Of a DNA stretch of 64,000 nucleotides, positions 25,031-34,384 are shown piece by piece. Position 1 is the first letter of the stretch. Every line of letters starts with the position of its first letter. Origin of the DNA: Levilinea saccharolytica (GTDB lineage Bacteria > Chloroflexota > Anaerolineae > Anaerolineales > Anaerolineaceae); contig NZ_LGCM01000065.1 in NCBI RefSeq assembly GCF_001306035.1, positions 248,001 through 312,000 on the forward strand. Direction: 5' to 3'. The notes below the pieces were generated by a model. That model saw nothing but the letters and a program-made list of their open reading frames with translations. It made no database searches and had not been told where the DNA came from. Both the position numbers and the translations under genes were made by a program.

Positions 25031-27598
25031 ATGCAATCCCGTGTGATTTGGGTCCGATGGATGCTGGCGGCTGTGCTGCTGTGGGTCAGTTTTCTGCCGC
25101 AGTTCCCGGTGCAGGCACAAAGCGAGCCGCCCGGCGGAGAAGTTGACGCCGAGGCCGCTTTTTACCCCGACCCCGGCGCTTACTTTAAGGTGGGCAGCAC
25201 GGCCTATGCGGTTACCGCCGCGGACTGCGACCCGCTGACGGCAGGCGAGCAGGTCTGCGATAACCCGCTGCAGGCGGCGGTGGAATTTTTGACGGCCCAA
25301 AACCTGACCCCCGCGGGCGGCAAGATTATCCTGGGCGCGGGGGTGTACAACCTGGGGGGAGCCACTAACCCTGGGCCCAATTGGAACATTGACGGCGCCG
25401 TTTGGACGGCCTACCCGCCCAAACTGACCCTGGTGGGCATGGGTTCGGCCCTGGGCGGGGCAACGACCACGCTGCTGCAAGGGTATGTCAGCCTATCTAA
25501 CCTCGGCTCGCTGACGATGTCGAATATGCTGATCCAAGGGGGCAGCATCGGCACCGGCAACACCAGCGGGCAGATCACCTTGGATCGGGTGCAGGTGCTC
25601 AACAGCCCCAGCACCTGTATTTCGATTGCCGGCCACCAGGGGTCATTGACGGCGTCGCAGGTGCTGGTGAACGGCTGCGCGGCGGGGGGCGACGGATTTT
25701 CTGCGGATGTGACCGGCGGAGTGAAGATGATCGCCAGCCATGTGAACGCCGCTGCGAGCGATGGAATCTATTTGATCGCCGGGGAACCAGTGACACTGCT
25801 GAACGTTTCCAGCCATATCAACGCAGGGTATGGGCTGTACATTCAAAACCGGCCGGATACCGCCCCGCGCGTTTCGCTGACGGGGGTGAGCATCACCCGC
25901 AATACGAGTGTCGGCGCGCATATCGCCACCCCCAACGCGGTATCGGTGGACCGCAGCAACTTTGCGAATAACAGCTCCACGGGTTTGGTGGTGTTGAACA
26001 TCGAGCCTGGTTCGGCTCCGCCGGTGACCCTTCTGCGCAGCCAATGGATCCGCAACAGCTCAAGTATCTACATACAATCTGCCGGGCGCATCCTGGTGGA
26101 CGGCATCCGCAGCGAAGCCAATATCGGAGGCGCGAACATTGCGCTGTTGAATACAGCCGGCACGCAGCCCATCCAGATCAGCAGCCGCCTGGGCCCCAAT
26201 ACCTTGTTGAATAACGTCGGCGTCTTCATCATCCAAAGCGGTTCCAAGGTTTCGGTCACCGGCCTGAACGCGGTGAGGAGCCAGGGCCTCCAGATCACCG
26301 CGCCGAATTCCTCGGTGACGCTGGCGCGCAGCAGCATCATCTACAGTCTGGATTATCCGGGGCTGACGATCACATCGGGCGGGGCGACCACCCTTTCGGA
26401 TGTGCGGGTGAACCGCAACAGCGGCGATGGAGCGTTTCTGAATATCACCAGCGCTGCCGGCCCCACGCGCATTCTGCGCAGCCAGTTCAACGGGAACAAC
26501 GGCCTGGGGATCAGCCTTGCGACCCTGGGGCGTACCCAGATCAGCCAGGTGGAAGCTTCGAATAACGCGGGATTAGGGATGCAAGTGGTGAATACCGCGG
26601 GTAACCCCACGGGCTGGTGGGTGACGGTGCAGCAGAGCGTCTTCAACGCCAACGCCGGCGGCTCTGGTTTGAAAGTGACTTCGAACGGCGGTGTTCAGGC
26701 CAGGAGGATTTCGGCTTTGGACAACAATACATTCGGCATGGAGGTTGAATTCAGTGCCCCGGTTCCCTTTCAATTGACTGGCAAGCCGGGGGACAACCGG
26801 TTTGTGGGCAACCTCGGTACGGGGCTGTCTGCGGTGGGGATGAGCAGACTGGTGGTTTCTGGGGTAGACGCCAGTCAAAACAACGTGATGGGCGTGCGGG
26901 TGGACGGCCCCGCAGCGCAGGAGTTCCAATTCACCAACGTTCAGGCGAACGGCAACAGCTTTATTGGCGTTTATGCGACCGGAAGTGGGAGAATGCTGTT
27001 TAAAAACATCGCCGCCGATAACAACGGAAGAGGTCTGTTCACCGGCACCTACTATTCGGCAGATGTCAAACAGGACATTTCGATCCTTTCCAGCCATTTT
27101 GATGGGAATATTGATCTGGGGCTGGACCTGCGCACCAGCAGGCCGGTGCTGCTGAACGGCGTTTCCGCTTCTCATACCCAGGTCGGCAGCGGCGCGGCCA
27201 TCACCGATTACGGCGGCCCGAACGTGACGGAGAAGGTGGAAATTTTAAGCACGTTGGGCAAAAATTACTTTGACAACAATGCCGTGTCGGGCATTGAGGT
27301 GACCAACACCCGGTCGTTCACCGCCAGCTACCTTTCGGCACGCGGCAACGCCCGGAACACCACCCAGCCTGGGGTTTACCTGAGCGGACCGGATGCCCCC
27401 GTGACGCTGACCTGCGCGGTGGTCACCGGCAACCCGGCGGACGGCCTGAAGACGGAGACCGGCGCTGCTCTGGTGAAGATTGTCAACGGCATGCTGGACG
27501 GCAACACGCGTTTGAATCCCAGCTTGTATGCCAATATCCGCTTGACCAACCCCGCGACCACCCTGGATTACAAACCCGGGTTGTGCAGCGGCTGGTAA
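25031..27598 (+). CDS. Secreted right-handed beta-helix repeat protein, copy 1
   Basis: A protein of 855 residues. The signal peptide covers residues ~1-31 (MQSRVIWVRW, hydrophobic core, cleavage after PVQA). An N-terminal block with paired cysteines (TAADCDPLTAGEQVCDNPLQ) and GKIILGAGVYNL begins the helix. The rest is a long array of 20-25-residue parallel beta-helix turns with N-x-G-x-G patterns, for example FNGNNGLGISLATLGRTQIS. It ends DYKPGLCSGW, conserved in all three copies. The start has a near-perfect AGGAGGTGA. It is probably an extracellular or surface protein. Such helices often bind or cut polysaccharides, but I see no catalytic motif. Confidence 0.85.
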   Translation: MQSRVIWVRWMLAAVLLWVSFLPQFPVQAQSEPPGGEVDAEAAFYPDPGAYFKVGSTAYAVTAADCDPLTAGEQVCDNPLQAAVEFLTAQNLTPAGGKIILGAGVYNLGGATNPGPNWNIDGAVWTAYPPKLTLVGMGSALGGATTTLLQGYVSLSNLGSLTMSNMLIQGGSIGTGNTSGQITLDRVQVLNSPSTCISIAGHQGSLTASQVLVNGCAAGGDGFSADVTGGVKMIASHVNAAASDGIYLIAGEPVTLLNVSSHINAGYGLYIQNRPDTAPRVSLTGVSITRNTSVGAHIATPNAVSVDRSNFANNSSTGLVVLNIEPGSAPPVTLLRSQWIRNSSSIYIQSAGRILVDGIRSEANIGGANIALLNTAGTQPIQISSRLGPNTLLNNVGVFIIQSGSKVSVTGLNAVRSQGLQITAPNSSVTLARSSIIYSLDYPGLTITSGGATTLSDVRVNRNSGDGAFLNITSAAGPTRILRSQFNGNNGLGISLATLGRTQISQVEASNNAGLGMQVVNTAGNPTGWWVTVQQSVFNANAGGSGLKVTSNGGVQARRISALDNNTFGMEVEFSAPVPFQLTGKPGDNRFVGNLGTGLSAVGMSRLVVSGVDASQNNVMGVRVDGPAAQEFQFTNVQANGNSFIGVYATGSGRMLFKNIAADNNGRGLFTGTYYSADVKQDISILSSHFDGNIDLGLDLRTSRPVLLNGVSASHTQVGSGAAITDYGGPNVTEKVEILSTLGKNYFDNNAVSGIEVTNTRSFTASYLSARGNARNTTQPGVYLSGPDAPVTLTCAVVTGNPADGLKTETGAALVKIVNGMLDGNTRLNPSLYANIRLTNPATTLDYKPGLCSGW

Positions 27599-27617
27599 GC
27601 TGCGCTAAGAATTCAGG

Positions 27618-27655
27618 ATCGGGCGCAGTCCGTCACCGGGCTGCGCCCGATTTTT
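27618..27655 (+). terminator. Terminator of beta-helix copy 1
   Basis: ATCGGGCGCAGTCC (27618-27631) pairs with GGGCTGCGCCCGAT (27638-27651), followed by Ts. Nearly the same hairpin follows copy 2. Confidence 0.9.
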
Positions 27656-27700
27656 GACTCTTGCCTATTCTCAGAGCTGCAGGGGCGGGATTGAGGCCGG

Positions 27701-27774
27701 TTTTCGATTGTCAGCCGGGGGATCTTTGAGTAAGATCATAGCAGCGGTTTTAACCGGGGGAAATTGTATTGGCG
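27701..27774 (+). promoter_or_regulatory. Duplicated upstream region, beta-helix copy 2
   Basis: The stretch from TTTTCGATTG to TTGGCG aligns with 30480-30554 upstream of copy 3, sharing TTCGAT, TCAGCCGGGGG/TCATCGGGGG, GTAAGAT and GGGGGAAA. Retention of this block suggests a shared promoter or operator. I could not define standard -35 and -10 boxes in it. Confidence 0.45.
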
Positions 27775-27806
27775 CACATGGGCTTTTTGATTCAGGAGGC
27801 GTGGTT

Positions 27807-30374
27807 ATGCAATCTCGTTTCACTTTGATCCGGTGGCTGGCGGCGGCTGTGCTGCTGGTCAGTTTTCTGCCGCAGTTCCCCGCGCAGGCGCAAAGCGAAC
27901 CCCCCGGCGGCGACCTGGAGGCTGAGGCCGGTTTTTACCCCGACCCCGGCGCGTATTTTAAGGTGGGCAGCACGGCCTACGCGGTTACTGCCGCGGACTG
28001 CGACCCATCCCTGGCGGGCGAGCAGGCCTGCGACAACCCGCTGCAGGCAGCTGTGGAATTTTTGACGGCCCAGAACCTGACCCCCGCAAGCGGCAAGATC
28101 TACATCGGTGCGGGGGTGTACGACCTGGCGGCGGCCACAAACCCCGCGTCGAATTGGAGTATTGATGGGGGCATTTGGACCGCCTATCCGCCAAAGCTGA
28201 CGCTGGTGGGCATGGGTTCGGCCCTGGGCGGAGCGGCGACCACCGAGCTGCGCGGCAATATCAGCCTGTCTAACCTCGGCGCGCTGACGGTATCGAATCT
28301 GCTGATCCAAGGGGGTAGCCTCGCCACCGGCAATACCAGCGGGCTGATCACCTTGGATCGGGTGCAGGTGCTCAACAGCCCCGGCACGTGTATTTCGATT
28401 GGCGCTCACCAGGGATCGGTGGCGGCGTCGCAGGTGCTGGTGAACGGCTGCGCGGCGAGCGGCAGCGGCATTTTTGCCGACGTGACCGGCGGATTGAAGA
28501 TGACCGCCAGCCATTTGAATGCCGCCACGGGCGAGGGGCTCTTTTTGGTTGCCGGTGAGCCGGTAACTTTGCTGAACGTCTCCAGCCATATGAATGGAGG
28601 GGGCGGGATCGTGATTCAAAGCCGGCCGGATTCGGCCCCGAAAGTTTCCCTGACGGCGGTGAACATTACCCGTAATGAGGGTACGGGGGTGCAGATCGGC
28701 ACCCTTGGTGCGGTATCGGTGGACCGCAGTGTCTTTGCGAATAATAGCGGCATGGGATTGATGGTGATGAACATTAATCCCGAATCACCTGCACCGGTGA
28801 ATATTTTCCGCAGCCAATGGATCCGCAACAGCGGAGGCCTGATGGTGCAATCCGCCGGGCGCATCCTGGTGGACGGCATGCGCAGCGAATTTAACCAAGG
28901 ATCCCCGGTGATGTCGCTGGATAATATGGCTGGCTCACTGCCTATCCAAATCAGCAACCGCCTGGGAGCCAACACGTTGGCCAATAATGACGGCCCTTCC
29001 TTCATCATGAGCAATTCCAAGGTCGCGATGACAGGCGTGAACGCGGTGCGGAGCCAGGGTTTCCAAATCACGGCGCCGAATTCCGCTGTGACGGTCATGC
29101 GCAGCAGCATCACCGACAGCCAGTCGCATCCGGGGCTGATCATTATTTCAGGTGGGGCGACCACCCTTGCGGATGTACGGGTGAACAAGAACAACAGCGT
29201 GGGGGCATCGCTGGTGACCGCTGGTGCAGGCGGCTCCTTGCGCATCCTGCGCAGCCAGTTCAACGGGAACAGCGGCCCGGGGGTCAGCATCTCGACGCTG
29301 GGCCGCACGCAGATCAGCCAGGTGGAAGCATCGAATAACTCGGCGTTGGGAATGGAATTGGTGAACAACGGGGTTAACCCTACGGGCTGGTGGGTGACCC
29401 TTCAGCAAAGCACCTTCAACGGCAACAGCGGCGGTTATGGTTTGAGAGTGGCTACGACCGGCGGTGTTCAGGCCAAGAAGATTTCGGCTTCGAACAATAC
29501 CTCATACGGTATGCAGGTTGAATATATCGAACCGGCCCCCTTCCAGCTGACCGGCAAGCCGGGGGATAACCGGTTTGTGAGAAACGGTGCTATGGGTTTG
29601 GCCGCGTTGGGGGTGAGCAAACTGGTTCTTTCGGGTGTGGATGCCGGCCAAAATAATTCTTTCGGCGTGCAGGCCATAGGGGCAACCACGCAGGACTTCC
29701 AAATCACCAATGTTCAGGCGAACGCCAATAACAGTACCGGCATTTTGGCCATCTCAGGCGGGAGAATGCTGTTGAAAAATGCAGCCGCGGACGCCAACTC
29801 TGAAAAAGGGCTGATCGCGCAAACGAATTATTCCGACACGGCCAAACTGGACCTTTCGATTCTGTCTTCCCATTTTGACGGCAATGGGGTCAATGGGTTG
29901 GATCTGCGCACCAGCGGGCCGGTGCTGATGAACGGGGTATCCGCTTCTCATTCTGCGCTGGGCAGCGGCGCGGTCATCGCCGATAATGGGGGGCCGAATA
30001 TGACGGCGAAGGTGGAGATCTTGAGCACCTTGGGCCAGAACTACTTTGACAACAACGCCATGTTGGGCATGGATGTGGTCAACGCCCAATCCTTCAGCGC
30101 CAGCTACCTCTCGGTGCGCGGCAACGGCAAAAACAGCAACGTCCCGGGGCTTTTCCTGCGCGGGCCGGACGCTCCCGTGACGCTGACCTGTGCGGTGGTC
30201 ACGGGCAACCCGGCGGATGGTCTGCAAACGGATACCGGCGCCGCTCTGGTGAAGATTGTGAATGGGATGATGGACGGCAACACGCGCCTGGATCCCAGCA
30301 CATATGTAAATATCCGCTTGTTCAGTCTCGCAACCACCCTGGATTACAAACCCGGGGTGTGCAGCGGCTGGTAA
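27807..30374 (+). CDS. Secreted right-handed beta-helix repeat protein, copy 2
   Basis: A protein of 855 residues, the same length as copy 1 and alignable from end to end without obvious large gaps. The signal peptide is MQSRFTLIRWLAAAVLLVSF with cleavage after PAQA. Conserved elements include ADCDPSLAGEQACDNPLQ, GGVQAKKISASNNTSYGMQV, LTGKPGDNRFVRNG and the terminal DYKPGVCSGW. ATG 27807 is preceded by CAGGAGG (27793-27799); the open frame upstream of it is the intergenic region. It is a tandem duplicate of copy 1 that carries its own leader and terminator. The function is unknown, presumably on the cell surface. Confidence 0.85.
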   Translation: MQSRFTLIRWLAAAVLLVSFLPQFPAQAQSEPPGGDLEAEAGFYPDPGAYFKVGSTAYAVTAADCDPSLAGEQACDNPLQAAVEFLTAQNLTPASGKIYIGAGVYDLAAATNPASNWSIDGGIWTAYPPKLTLVGMGSALGGAATTELRGNISLSNLGALTVSNLLIQGGSLATGNTSGLITLDRVQVLNSPGTCISIGAHQGSVAASQVLVNGCAASGSGIFADVTGGLKMTASHLNAATGEGLFLVAGEPVTLLNVSSHMNGGGGIVIQSRPDSAPKVSLTAVNITRNEGTGVQIGTLGAVSVDRSVFANNSGMGLMVMNINPESPAPVNIFRSQWIRNSGGLMVQSAGRILVDGMRSEFNQGSPVMSLDNMAGSLPIQISNRLGANTLANNDGPSFIMSNSKVAMTGVNAVRSQGFQITAPNSAVTVMRSSITDSQSHPGLIIISGGATTLADVRVNKNNSVGASLVTAGAGGSLRILRSQFNGNSGPGVSISTLGRTQISQVEASNNSALGMELVNNGVNPTGWWVTLQQSTFNGNSGGYGLRVATTGGVQAKKISASNNTSYGMQVEYIEPAPFQLTGKPGDNRFVRNGAMGLAALGVSKLVLSGVDAGQNNSFGVQAIGATTQDFQITNVQANANNSTGILAISGGRMLLKNAAADANSEKGLIAQTNYSDTAKLDLSILSSHFDGNGVNGLDLRTSGPVLMNGVSASHSALGSGAVIADNGGPNMTAKVEILSTLGQNYFDNNAMLGMDVVNAQSFSASYLSVRGNGKNSNVPGLFLRGPDAPVTLTCAVVTGNPADGLQTDTGAALVKIVNGMMDGNTRLDPSTYVNIRLFSLATTLDYKPGVCSGW

Positions 30375-30394
30375 ACTGCATCTGAGATGGGCGG

Positions 30395-30433
30395 TCGGGC
30401 GCAGTCCGTCACCGGGCTGCGTCCGATTTATTT
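30395..30433 (+). terminator. Terminator of beta-helix copy 2
   Basis: TCGGGCGCAGTCC (30395-30407) pairs with GGGCTGCGTCCGA (30414-30426), then TTTATTT. It is homologous to the terminator of copy 1 apart from one G-T pair. Confidence 0.85.
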
Positions 30434-30479
30434 ACCGCTCGCCTGACCCCCAGGGCCGGCAGACGATCTGTTGCCCGCT

Positions 30480-30554
30480 TTCGATTTGTCATCGGGGGTG
30501 GTTTTGGGTAAGATTATAAGGATGTTTTTTGGCTGGGGGAAAATCGTAACGGCG
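30480..30554 (+). promoter_or_regulatory. Duplicated upstream region, beta-helix copy 3
   Basis: This aligns with 27701-27774. It contains GGGTAAGATTATAAGG and GGGGGAAAATCGTAACGGCG. The second element also matches 24985-24999 upstream of copy 1 (GGGAAAATCGTATTGG). Confidence 0.45.
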
Positions 30555-30586
30555 TATTCAGGTTGGATGGTTCAGGAGGCATTTTG

Positions 30587-33151
30587 ATGCAATCCCGTTT
30601 CACTTCGATGCGATGGCTGTTGGCAGCTGTGCTGGTGTGGGTCAGTTTTCTGCCGCAGTTCCCGGTGCAGGCGCAAAGCGAACCCCCCGGCGGAGAGATG
30701 GACGCTGAGGCCGTTTTTTACCCCGACCCCGGGGCTTTCTTTACGGCGGACGGCATGACGTACGCCTTTACACCGGCGGACTGCAACCCGCTGGCGGACG
30801 GCGAACAGCCTTGCGATAACCCGCTGCAAGCGGCGGCAAATGCACTTTTGGGCCTGAACCTGACACCCGTGGGCGGCAAGATTTACATCGGCGCGGGGGT
30901 GTACGACCTGGAGGGGGCCGCAGACCCTGGGCCTCACTGGGTGATCAACGGCACCGGCTGGACCTCTCTGCCCTCCAAGCTGACCCTGGTGGGCATGGGC
31001 TCGGCGGTGGGCAGCCCGATGTCCACGGAGCTGCGCGGCATCGTCAACCTCACCAACCTCGGTTCGGTGACGGTGTCGAACCTGCTCATCCGCTCCGGCG
31101 GTCTGGTGACCAGCAACATGACGGGAACGCTGAACCTGGAGCGCGTGCAGGTGATGGACGGCCCCGCCAACTGTGTGTTTATCGGCAGCCAACAGGGTGC
31201 GGTGACGGCGGCCCAGGTGGTGATCAACGGCTGCGGCGCGATTGGCATTTTTGCTGAAGCGACCGGCGGGCTGAAGATGACGGCCAGCCATATCACCGGC
31301 GCGGGCGGGAGTGGGATCAATTTAATCGTTGGGAATACGGTGACGATGCTGAATGTCTCCAGCAGTTCCAACGTCGGCGACGGCCTTTATCTGGTCGGCA
31401 TGCCGGATACCGCCCCGCGCGTCTCGTTGACGGCCGTCAGCACCGTCCGCAATCAAGAAGAAGGCGCTCAGGTCATCACCCGCGGCGCGGTTTCGGTGGA
31501 CCGCAGTGTCTTTGTGGGCAACGCGGGCGTGGGGCTGCTGGTGGATAACAGCGGGCCCGACATCAGCCAGCCGGTGACGGTGCTGCGCAGCCAATTCCTG
31601 CGCAACGCTGCGAGCGCGAACATTTATTCCAGCGGGCGCATCCTGATGGACGGCATTCGCAGTGAGGCGAACAGCGATTACCCCAACATCGTGCTGAACA
31701 ATTCCTGGGGCACCCAGCCCATCCAATTCACCAACCGGTTTGGTCCGAACGTACTGGCCAATAACGAAGGCACGGTGTCGTTATTCACGCAGGGGCAGGC
31801 CACGGTGACGGGCGTGAGCGCCGTGCACAGCCAGGGGATTGATATCGGCGCGTCGAACGGGTCTGTGACGGTCTCACGCGTCAGAATTACTGCCAGCCAG
31901 TCGGCCCCGGGGTTGGCGATCAATTCGGGCGGCAGGACCACCCTGGCGGATGTGCAGGTGAACCGGACCAACAGCGTGGGAATCACCGTCCTGGCCAGCA
32001 ATGAAAATGCCCCCATGCGCATCCTGCGCACCCAATCCAATGGGAACTCCGGCCCAGGATTCAGCCTGAACAACCCCGGCCGGGTGCAGATCAGCCAGGT
32101 GGAGGCCTCGAACAATGGAGCGTATGGAATGCTCCTGTCCAGCACTCCTTCGCAGCCCAAGGGCTGGTGGGTGACTGTGCAGCAGAGCAGCTTCAATTAC
32201 AACAAACCCGGTTTCGGTTTGAACATCGGCTCAACCGGCGGCGTACAAATGAAGAAAATATCGGCTTCGAATAACGGAGCCCAGGGTGCGCGGGTCGAAA
32301 TTCCAACGTCGGCGAATTTCCAGATGAGCGGCAAGCCGGGCGACAACGTGTTTCAGGGCAACGGCGGTGCGGGCCTGAGCGTGGCTGGCGTGGGCAAGCT
32401 GGTGTTGGCGGGGGTGGACGCCAGTTATAACACCGCGATGGGCGTGGAAGCGGCGGCCACATTACCGCAGGACTTCCTGCTGACCAACGTTCAGGCGAAC
32501 GCCAACGGTGTGGTGGGACTGTCTCTGAACACGGCCGGAACGATGCTGTTGAAGAATGTGGCGGCGGACGCGAATAACGTTACGGGGCTGTCTGCGGTCA
32601 ACCCGTATACGGCGGACACCCGACAAGGCGTCACCCTCCTCTCCAGTCACTTTGATATCAACCAAATCTTTGGGGCACAGATTGTGACCAACGGTCCGGT
32701 GCTGTTGAATGGGGTTTCGGCATCCTACACCAGAGAGCGATTTGGTCTGCAAGTTATCTATAGTAATCCGGAGGTCCCCGTTGAGAAGGTGGAATTCTTG
32801 AGCACCCTGGGCAAAAACTACTTTGACGGCAACGGCAGCAACGGACTGCTGGTCCTCGGCGCGAAATCCTTCACCGGCAGTTATGTGTCGGTGCGCAATA
32901 ACGGCCAGTTCATAGCCACGCCGGGCATGGGCGTTAGTGGGGTGGACGCCCCGGTGACGCTGACCTGCGCGGTGGTGACGGGTAACCCGGCAGACGGCAT
33001 ACAGGTGTCCATTGGCGCGGCTTTGCTGAAGATCGTGAACGGTATGGTTGAAGGCAACGCGCGGCTGGACCCAGACTTGTTTCAAAACGTCCGTTTGAAC
33101 GACCCGGGTACCACGTTGGATTTGAAACCCGGAGTGTGCAGCGGCTGGTGA
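30587..33151 (+). CDS. Secreted right-handed beta-helix repeat protein, copy 3
   Basis: A protein of 854 residues and the most divergent of the three. The signal peptide is MQSRFTSMRWLLAAVLVWVS with cleavage after PVQA. The N-terminal block is changed (FTADGMTYAFTPADCNPLAD) but keeps the C-x-N-P-L-A/x and NPLQAA pattern. Beta-helix turns run to the C-terminal LDLKPGVCSGW. ATG 30587 follows TTCAGGAGG. The divergence from copies 1 and 2 suggests an older duplication, with copies 1 and 2 separating later. Confidence 0.85.
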   Translation: MQSRFTSMRWLLAAVLVWVSFLPQFPVQAQSEPPGGEMDAEAVFYPDPGAFFTADGMTYAFTPADCNPLADGEQPCDNPLQAAANALLGLNLTPVGGKIYIGAGVYDLEGAADPGPHWVINGTGWTSLPSKLTLVGMGSAVGSPMSTELRGIVNLTNLGSVTVSNLLIRSGGLVTSNMTGTLNLERVQVMDGPANCVFIGSQQGAVTAAQVVINGCGAIGIFAEATGGLKMTASHITGAGGSGINLIVGNTVTMLNVSSSSNVGDGLYLVGMPDTAPRVSLTAVSTVRNQEEGAQVITRGAVSVDRSVFVGNAGVGLLVDNSGPDISQPVTVLRSQFLRNAASANIYSSGRILMDGIRSEANSDYPNIVLNNSWGTQPIQFTNRFGPNVLANNEGTVSLFTQGQATVTGVSAVHSQGIDIGASNGSVTVSRVRITASQSAPGLAINSGGRTTLADVQVNRTNSVGITVLASNENAPMRILRTQSNGNSGPGFSLNNPGRVQISQVEASNNGAYGMLLSSTPSQPKGWWVTVQQSSFNYNKPGFGLNIGSTGGVQMKKISASNNGAQGARVEIPTSANFQMSGKPGDNVFQGNGGAGLSVAGVGKLVLAGVDASYNTAMGVEAAATLPQDFLLTNVQANANGVVGLSLNTAGTMLLKNVAADANNVTGLSAVNPYTADTRQGVTLLSSHFDINQIFGAQIVTNGPVLLNGVSASYTRERFGLQVIYSNPEVPVEKVEFLSTLGKNYFDGNGSNGLLVLGAKSFTGSYVSVRNNGQFIATPGMGVSGVDAPVTLTCAVVTGNPADGIQVSIGAALLKIVNGMVEGNARLDPDLFQNVRLNDPGTTLDLKPGVCSGW

Positions 33152-33184
33152 GCTTTGGCCTGAAAGCGAAATAAAAGCAAAAAT

Positions 33185-33216
33185 GAGCGCAGTTCGGTGA
33201 CGGACTGCGCTCGTTG
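33185..33216 (+). terminator. Terminator of beta-helix copy 3
   Basis: GAGCGCAGTTCG (33185-33196) pairs with CGGACTGCGCTC (33201-33212) around a GTGA loop. An imperfect T-tract follows. It may also serve the convergent gene that ends at 33219. Confidence 0.72.
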
Positions 33217-33218
33217 AT

Positions 33219-34286
33219 TTATTCTGCCGGTTTGCGCCGGCGGCGCAGGCGCAGGAGAAGGCGCTGCCCCCAGGCACGGGCCCAGGCGCGCTGCGCGGCG
33301 CGCACAGCGGCGGCGCTGGGCGGGGTGCGGCGGTAGGCGGCGTGGATGTAGACCTGCACGGCCAGGCGCAGGGCAGTGGCCAGGCGCGGGTAGGCTTGCA
33401 GGTGCGGCTCGGCACGGCGCAGGGTTTCCCAGGGGGTCAGGTGGGCGGGCACATCCACACCGGCGACGGTCAGTTCCCGGCGCAGGGCGGCGTACAGGCG
33501 GGCGGCCTGGGCGGCGGGGGAACGGTCAGGGGGGATGCGCCAGCGGCGCAGGGCGGCGAAGACGGCGGCCCCCAGCAAAACAGCCCCCAGCAGCCAGCCC
33601 CAGGGGGTCTTCTGAGTCTGCGCGGCGCTTTGCGGGTGGGGGGTGGGGCTGGGCTGGCGGTTAGCGGAGGGCGGCTCCGGGTAGACGGGCGCCGGGAAGG
33701 CGGCGGTCGGCTCAAACTCCACCCAGCCGTAGCCGGGGAAATAGACTTCCACCCAGGCATGGGCGGCCGAGGCGGGCACGCGGTAGGCGCCGCGCTCAAA
33801 ATCGTATTGGCCCATGGCATAGCCGCTGACCACGCGGGCGGGGATGCCCTCGGCGCGCAGCAGGACGGTCATGGCGCTGGCGGCGTAGCTGCAAAAACCG
33901 GCGCGGGCGTCGAACAGGTAGTAATCCACCGCATCCTGATCGGGACCGGGCAGGGGGGTATCCAGGGTGTAGGGAAAAGCGCGCAGATAAGCCTGCACGC
34001 GCAGCACGCGGTCGTAGGGGAAGGGGGGATCCTGGGCGGCCAACTGCGAGGCCAGGTTCACCACCCGCCGGGGCAGGCTGGGGGGCAATTGCAGGTAGCG
34101 CGCCTGAATCTCCGGCGGGTAGCGATTTCCGGCGAAGCGCAGCTGCGTTGCGTCCAGTTGGAGGGTGTGGGAGAGGACGGTGTATTGGAGAGCCGTGCCG
34201 CGCACCCGCTGGGCGCTGCCGTCGGCCAGGGGCTGCAGGGCGGCCGCGCCGCTGAGCACCTGCACGGGGTCGTTGGCAGCGAACAA
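33219..34286 (-). CDS. TgpA-like transglutaminase, C-terminal half (5' part displaced)
   Basis: This is the C-terminal half of a membrane transglutaminase. The catalytic triad region is complete: Cys in RAGFCSYAASAM, His in AAHAWVEVYFPGYGW, Asp/Glu region in FEPTAAFP. A membrane helix (WGWLLGAVLLGAAVFAAL) and a C-terminal DUF4129-like helical domain follow. The open frame has only a TTG start at 34286; similarity to TgpA begins about there (GDLFAANDPVQV). The N-terminal membrane half expected before it is not here but lies at 35200-36160 on the opposite strand. It is therefore probably a broken gene, or a product of misassembly. Confidence 0.8.
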   Translation of the reverse strand: MFAANDPVQVLSGAAALQPLADGSAQRVRGTALQYTVLSHTLQLDATQLRFAGNRYPPEIQARYLQLPPSLPRRVVNLASQLAAQDPPFPYDRVLRVQAYLRAFPYTLDTPLPGPDQDAVDYYLFDARAGFCSYAASAMTVLLRAEGIPARVVSGYAMGQYDFERGAYRVPASAAHAWVEVYFPGYGWVEFEPTAAFPAPVYPEPPSANRQPSPTPHPQSAAQTQKTPWGWLLGAVLLGAAVFAALRRWRIPPDRSPAAQAARLYAALRRELTVAGVDVPAHLTPWETLRRAEPHLQAYPRLATALRLAVQVYIHAAYRRTPPSAAAVRAAQRAWARAWGQRLLLRLRRRRKPAE

Positions 34287-34384
34287 GTCGCCGCTGGAGC
34301 GCCAGCACAGAATGCCGCCAGCGGGGAATTTTTCGCCTGGGGCCCTGGGAACTGCGCAGCGGCGACCCTTTCGGCCTGTTCAGC

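Noticed and set aside
25031-33151. Beta-helix repeats considered as a CRISPR or VNTR array
   Set aside because: The repetition is at protein level with degenerate DNA and open frames throughout; there are no identical short repeats with spacers.
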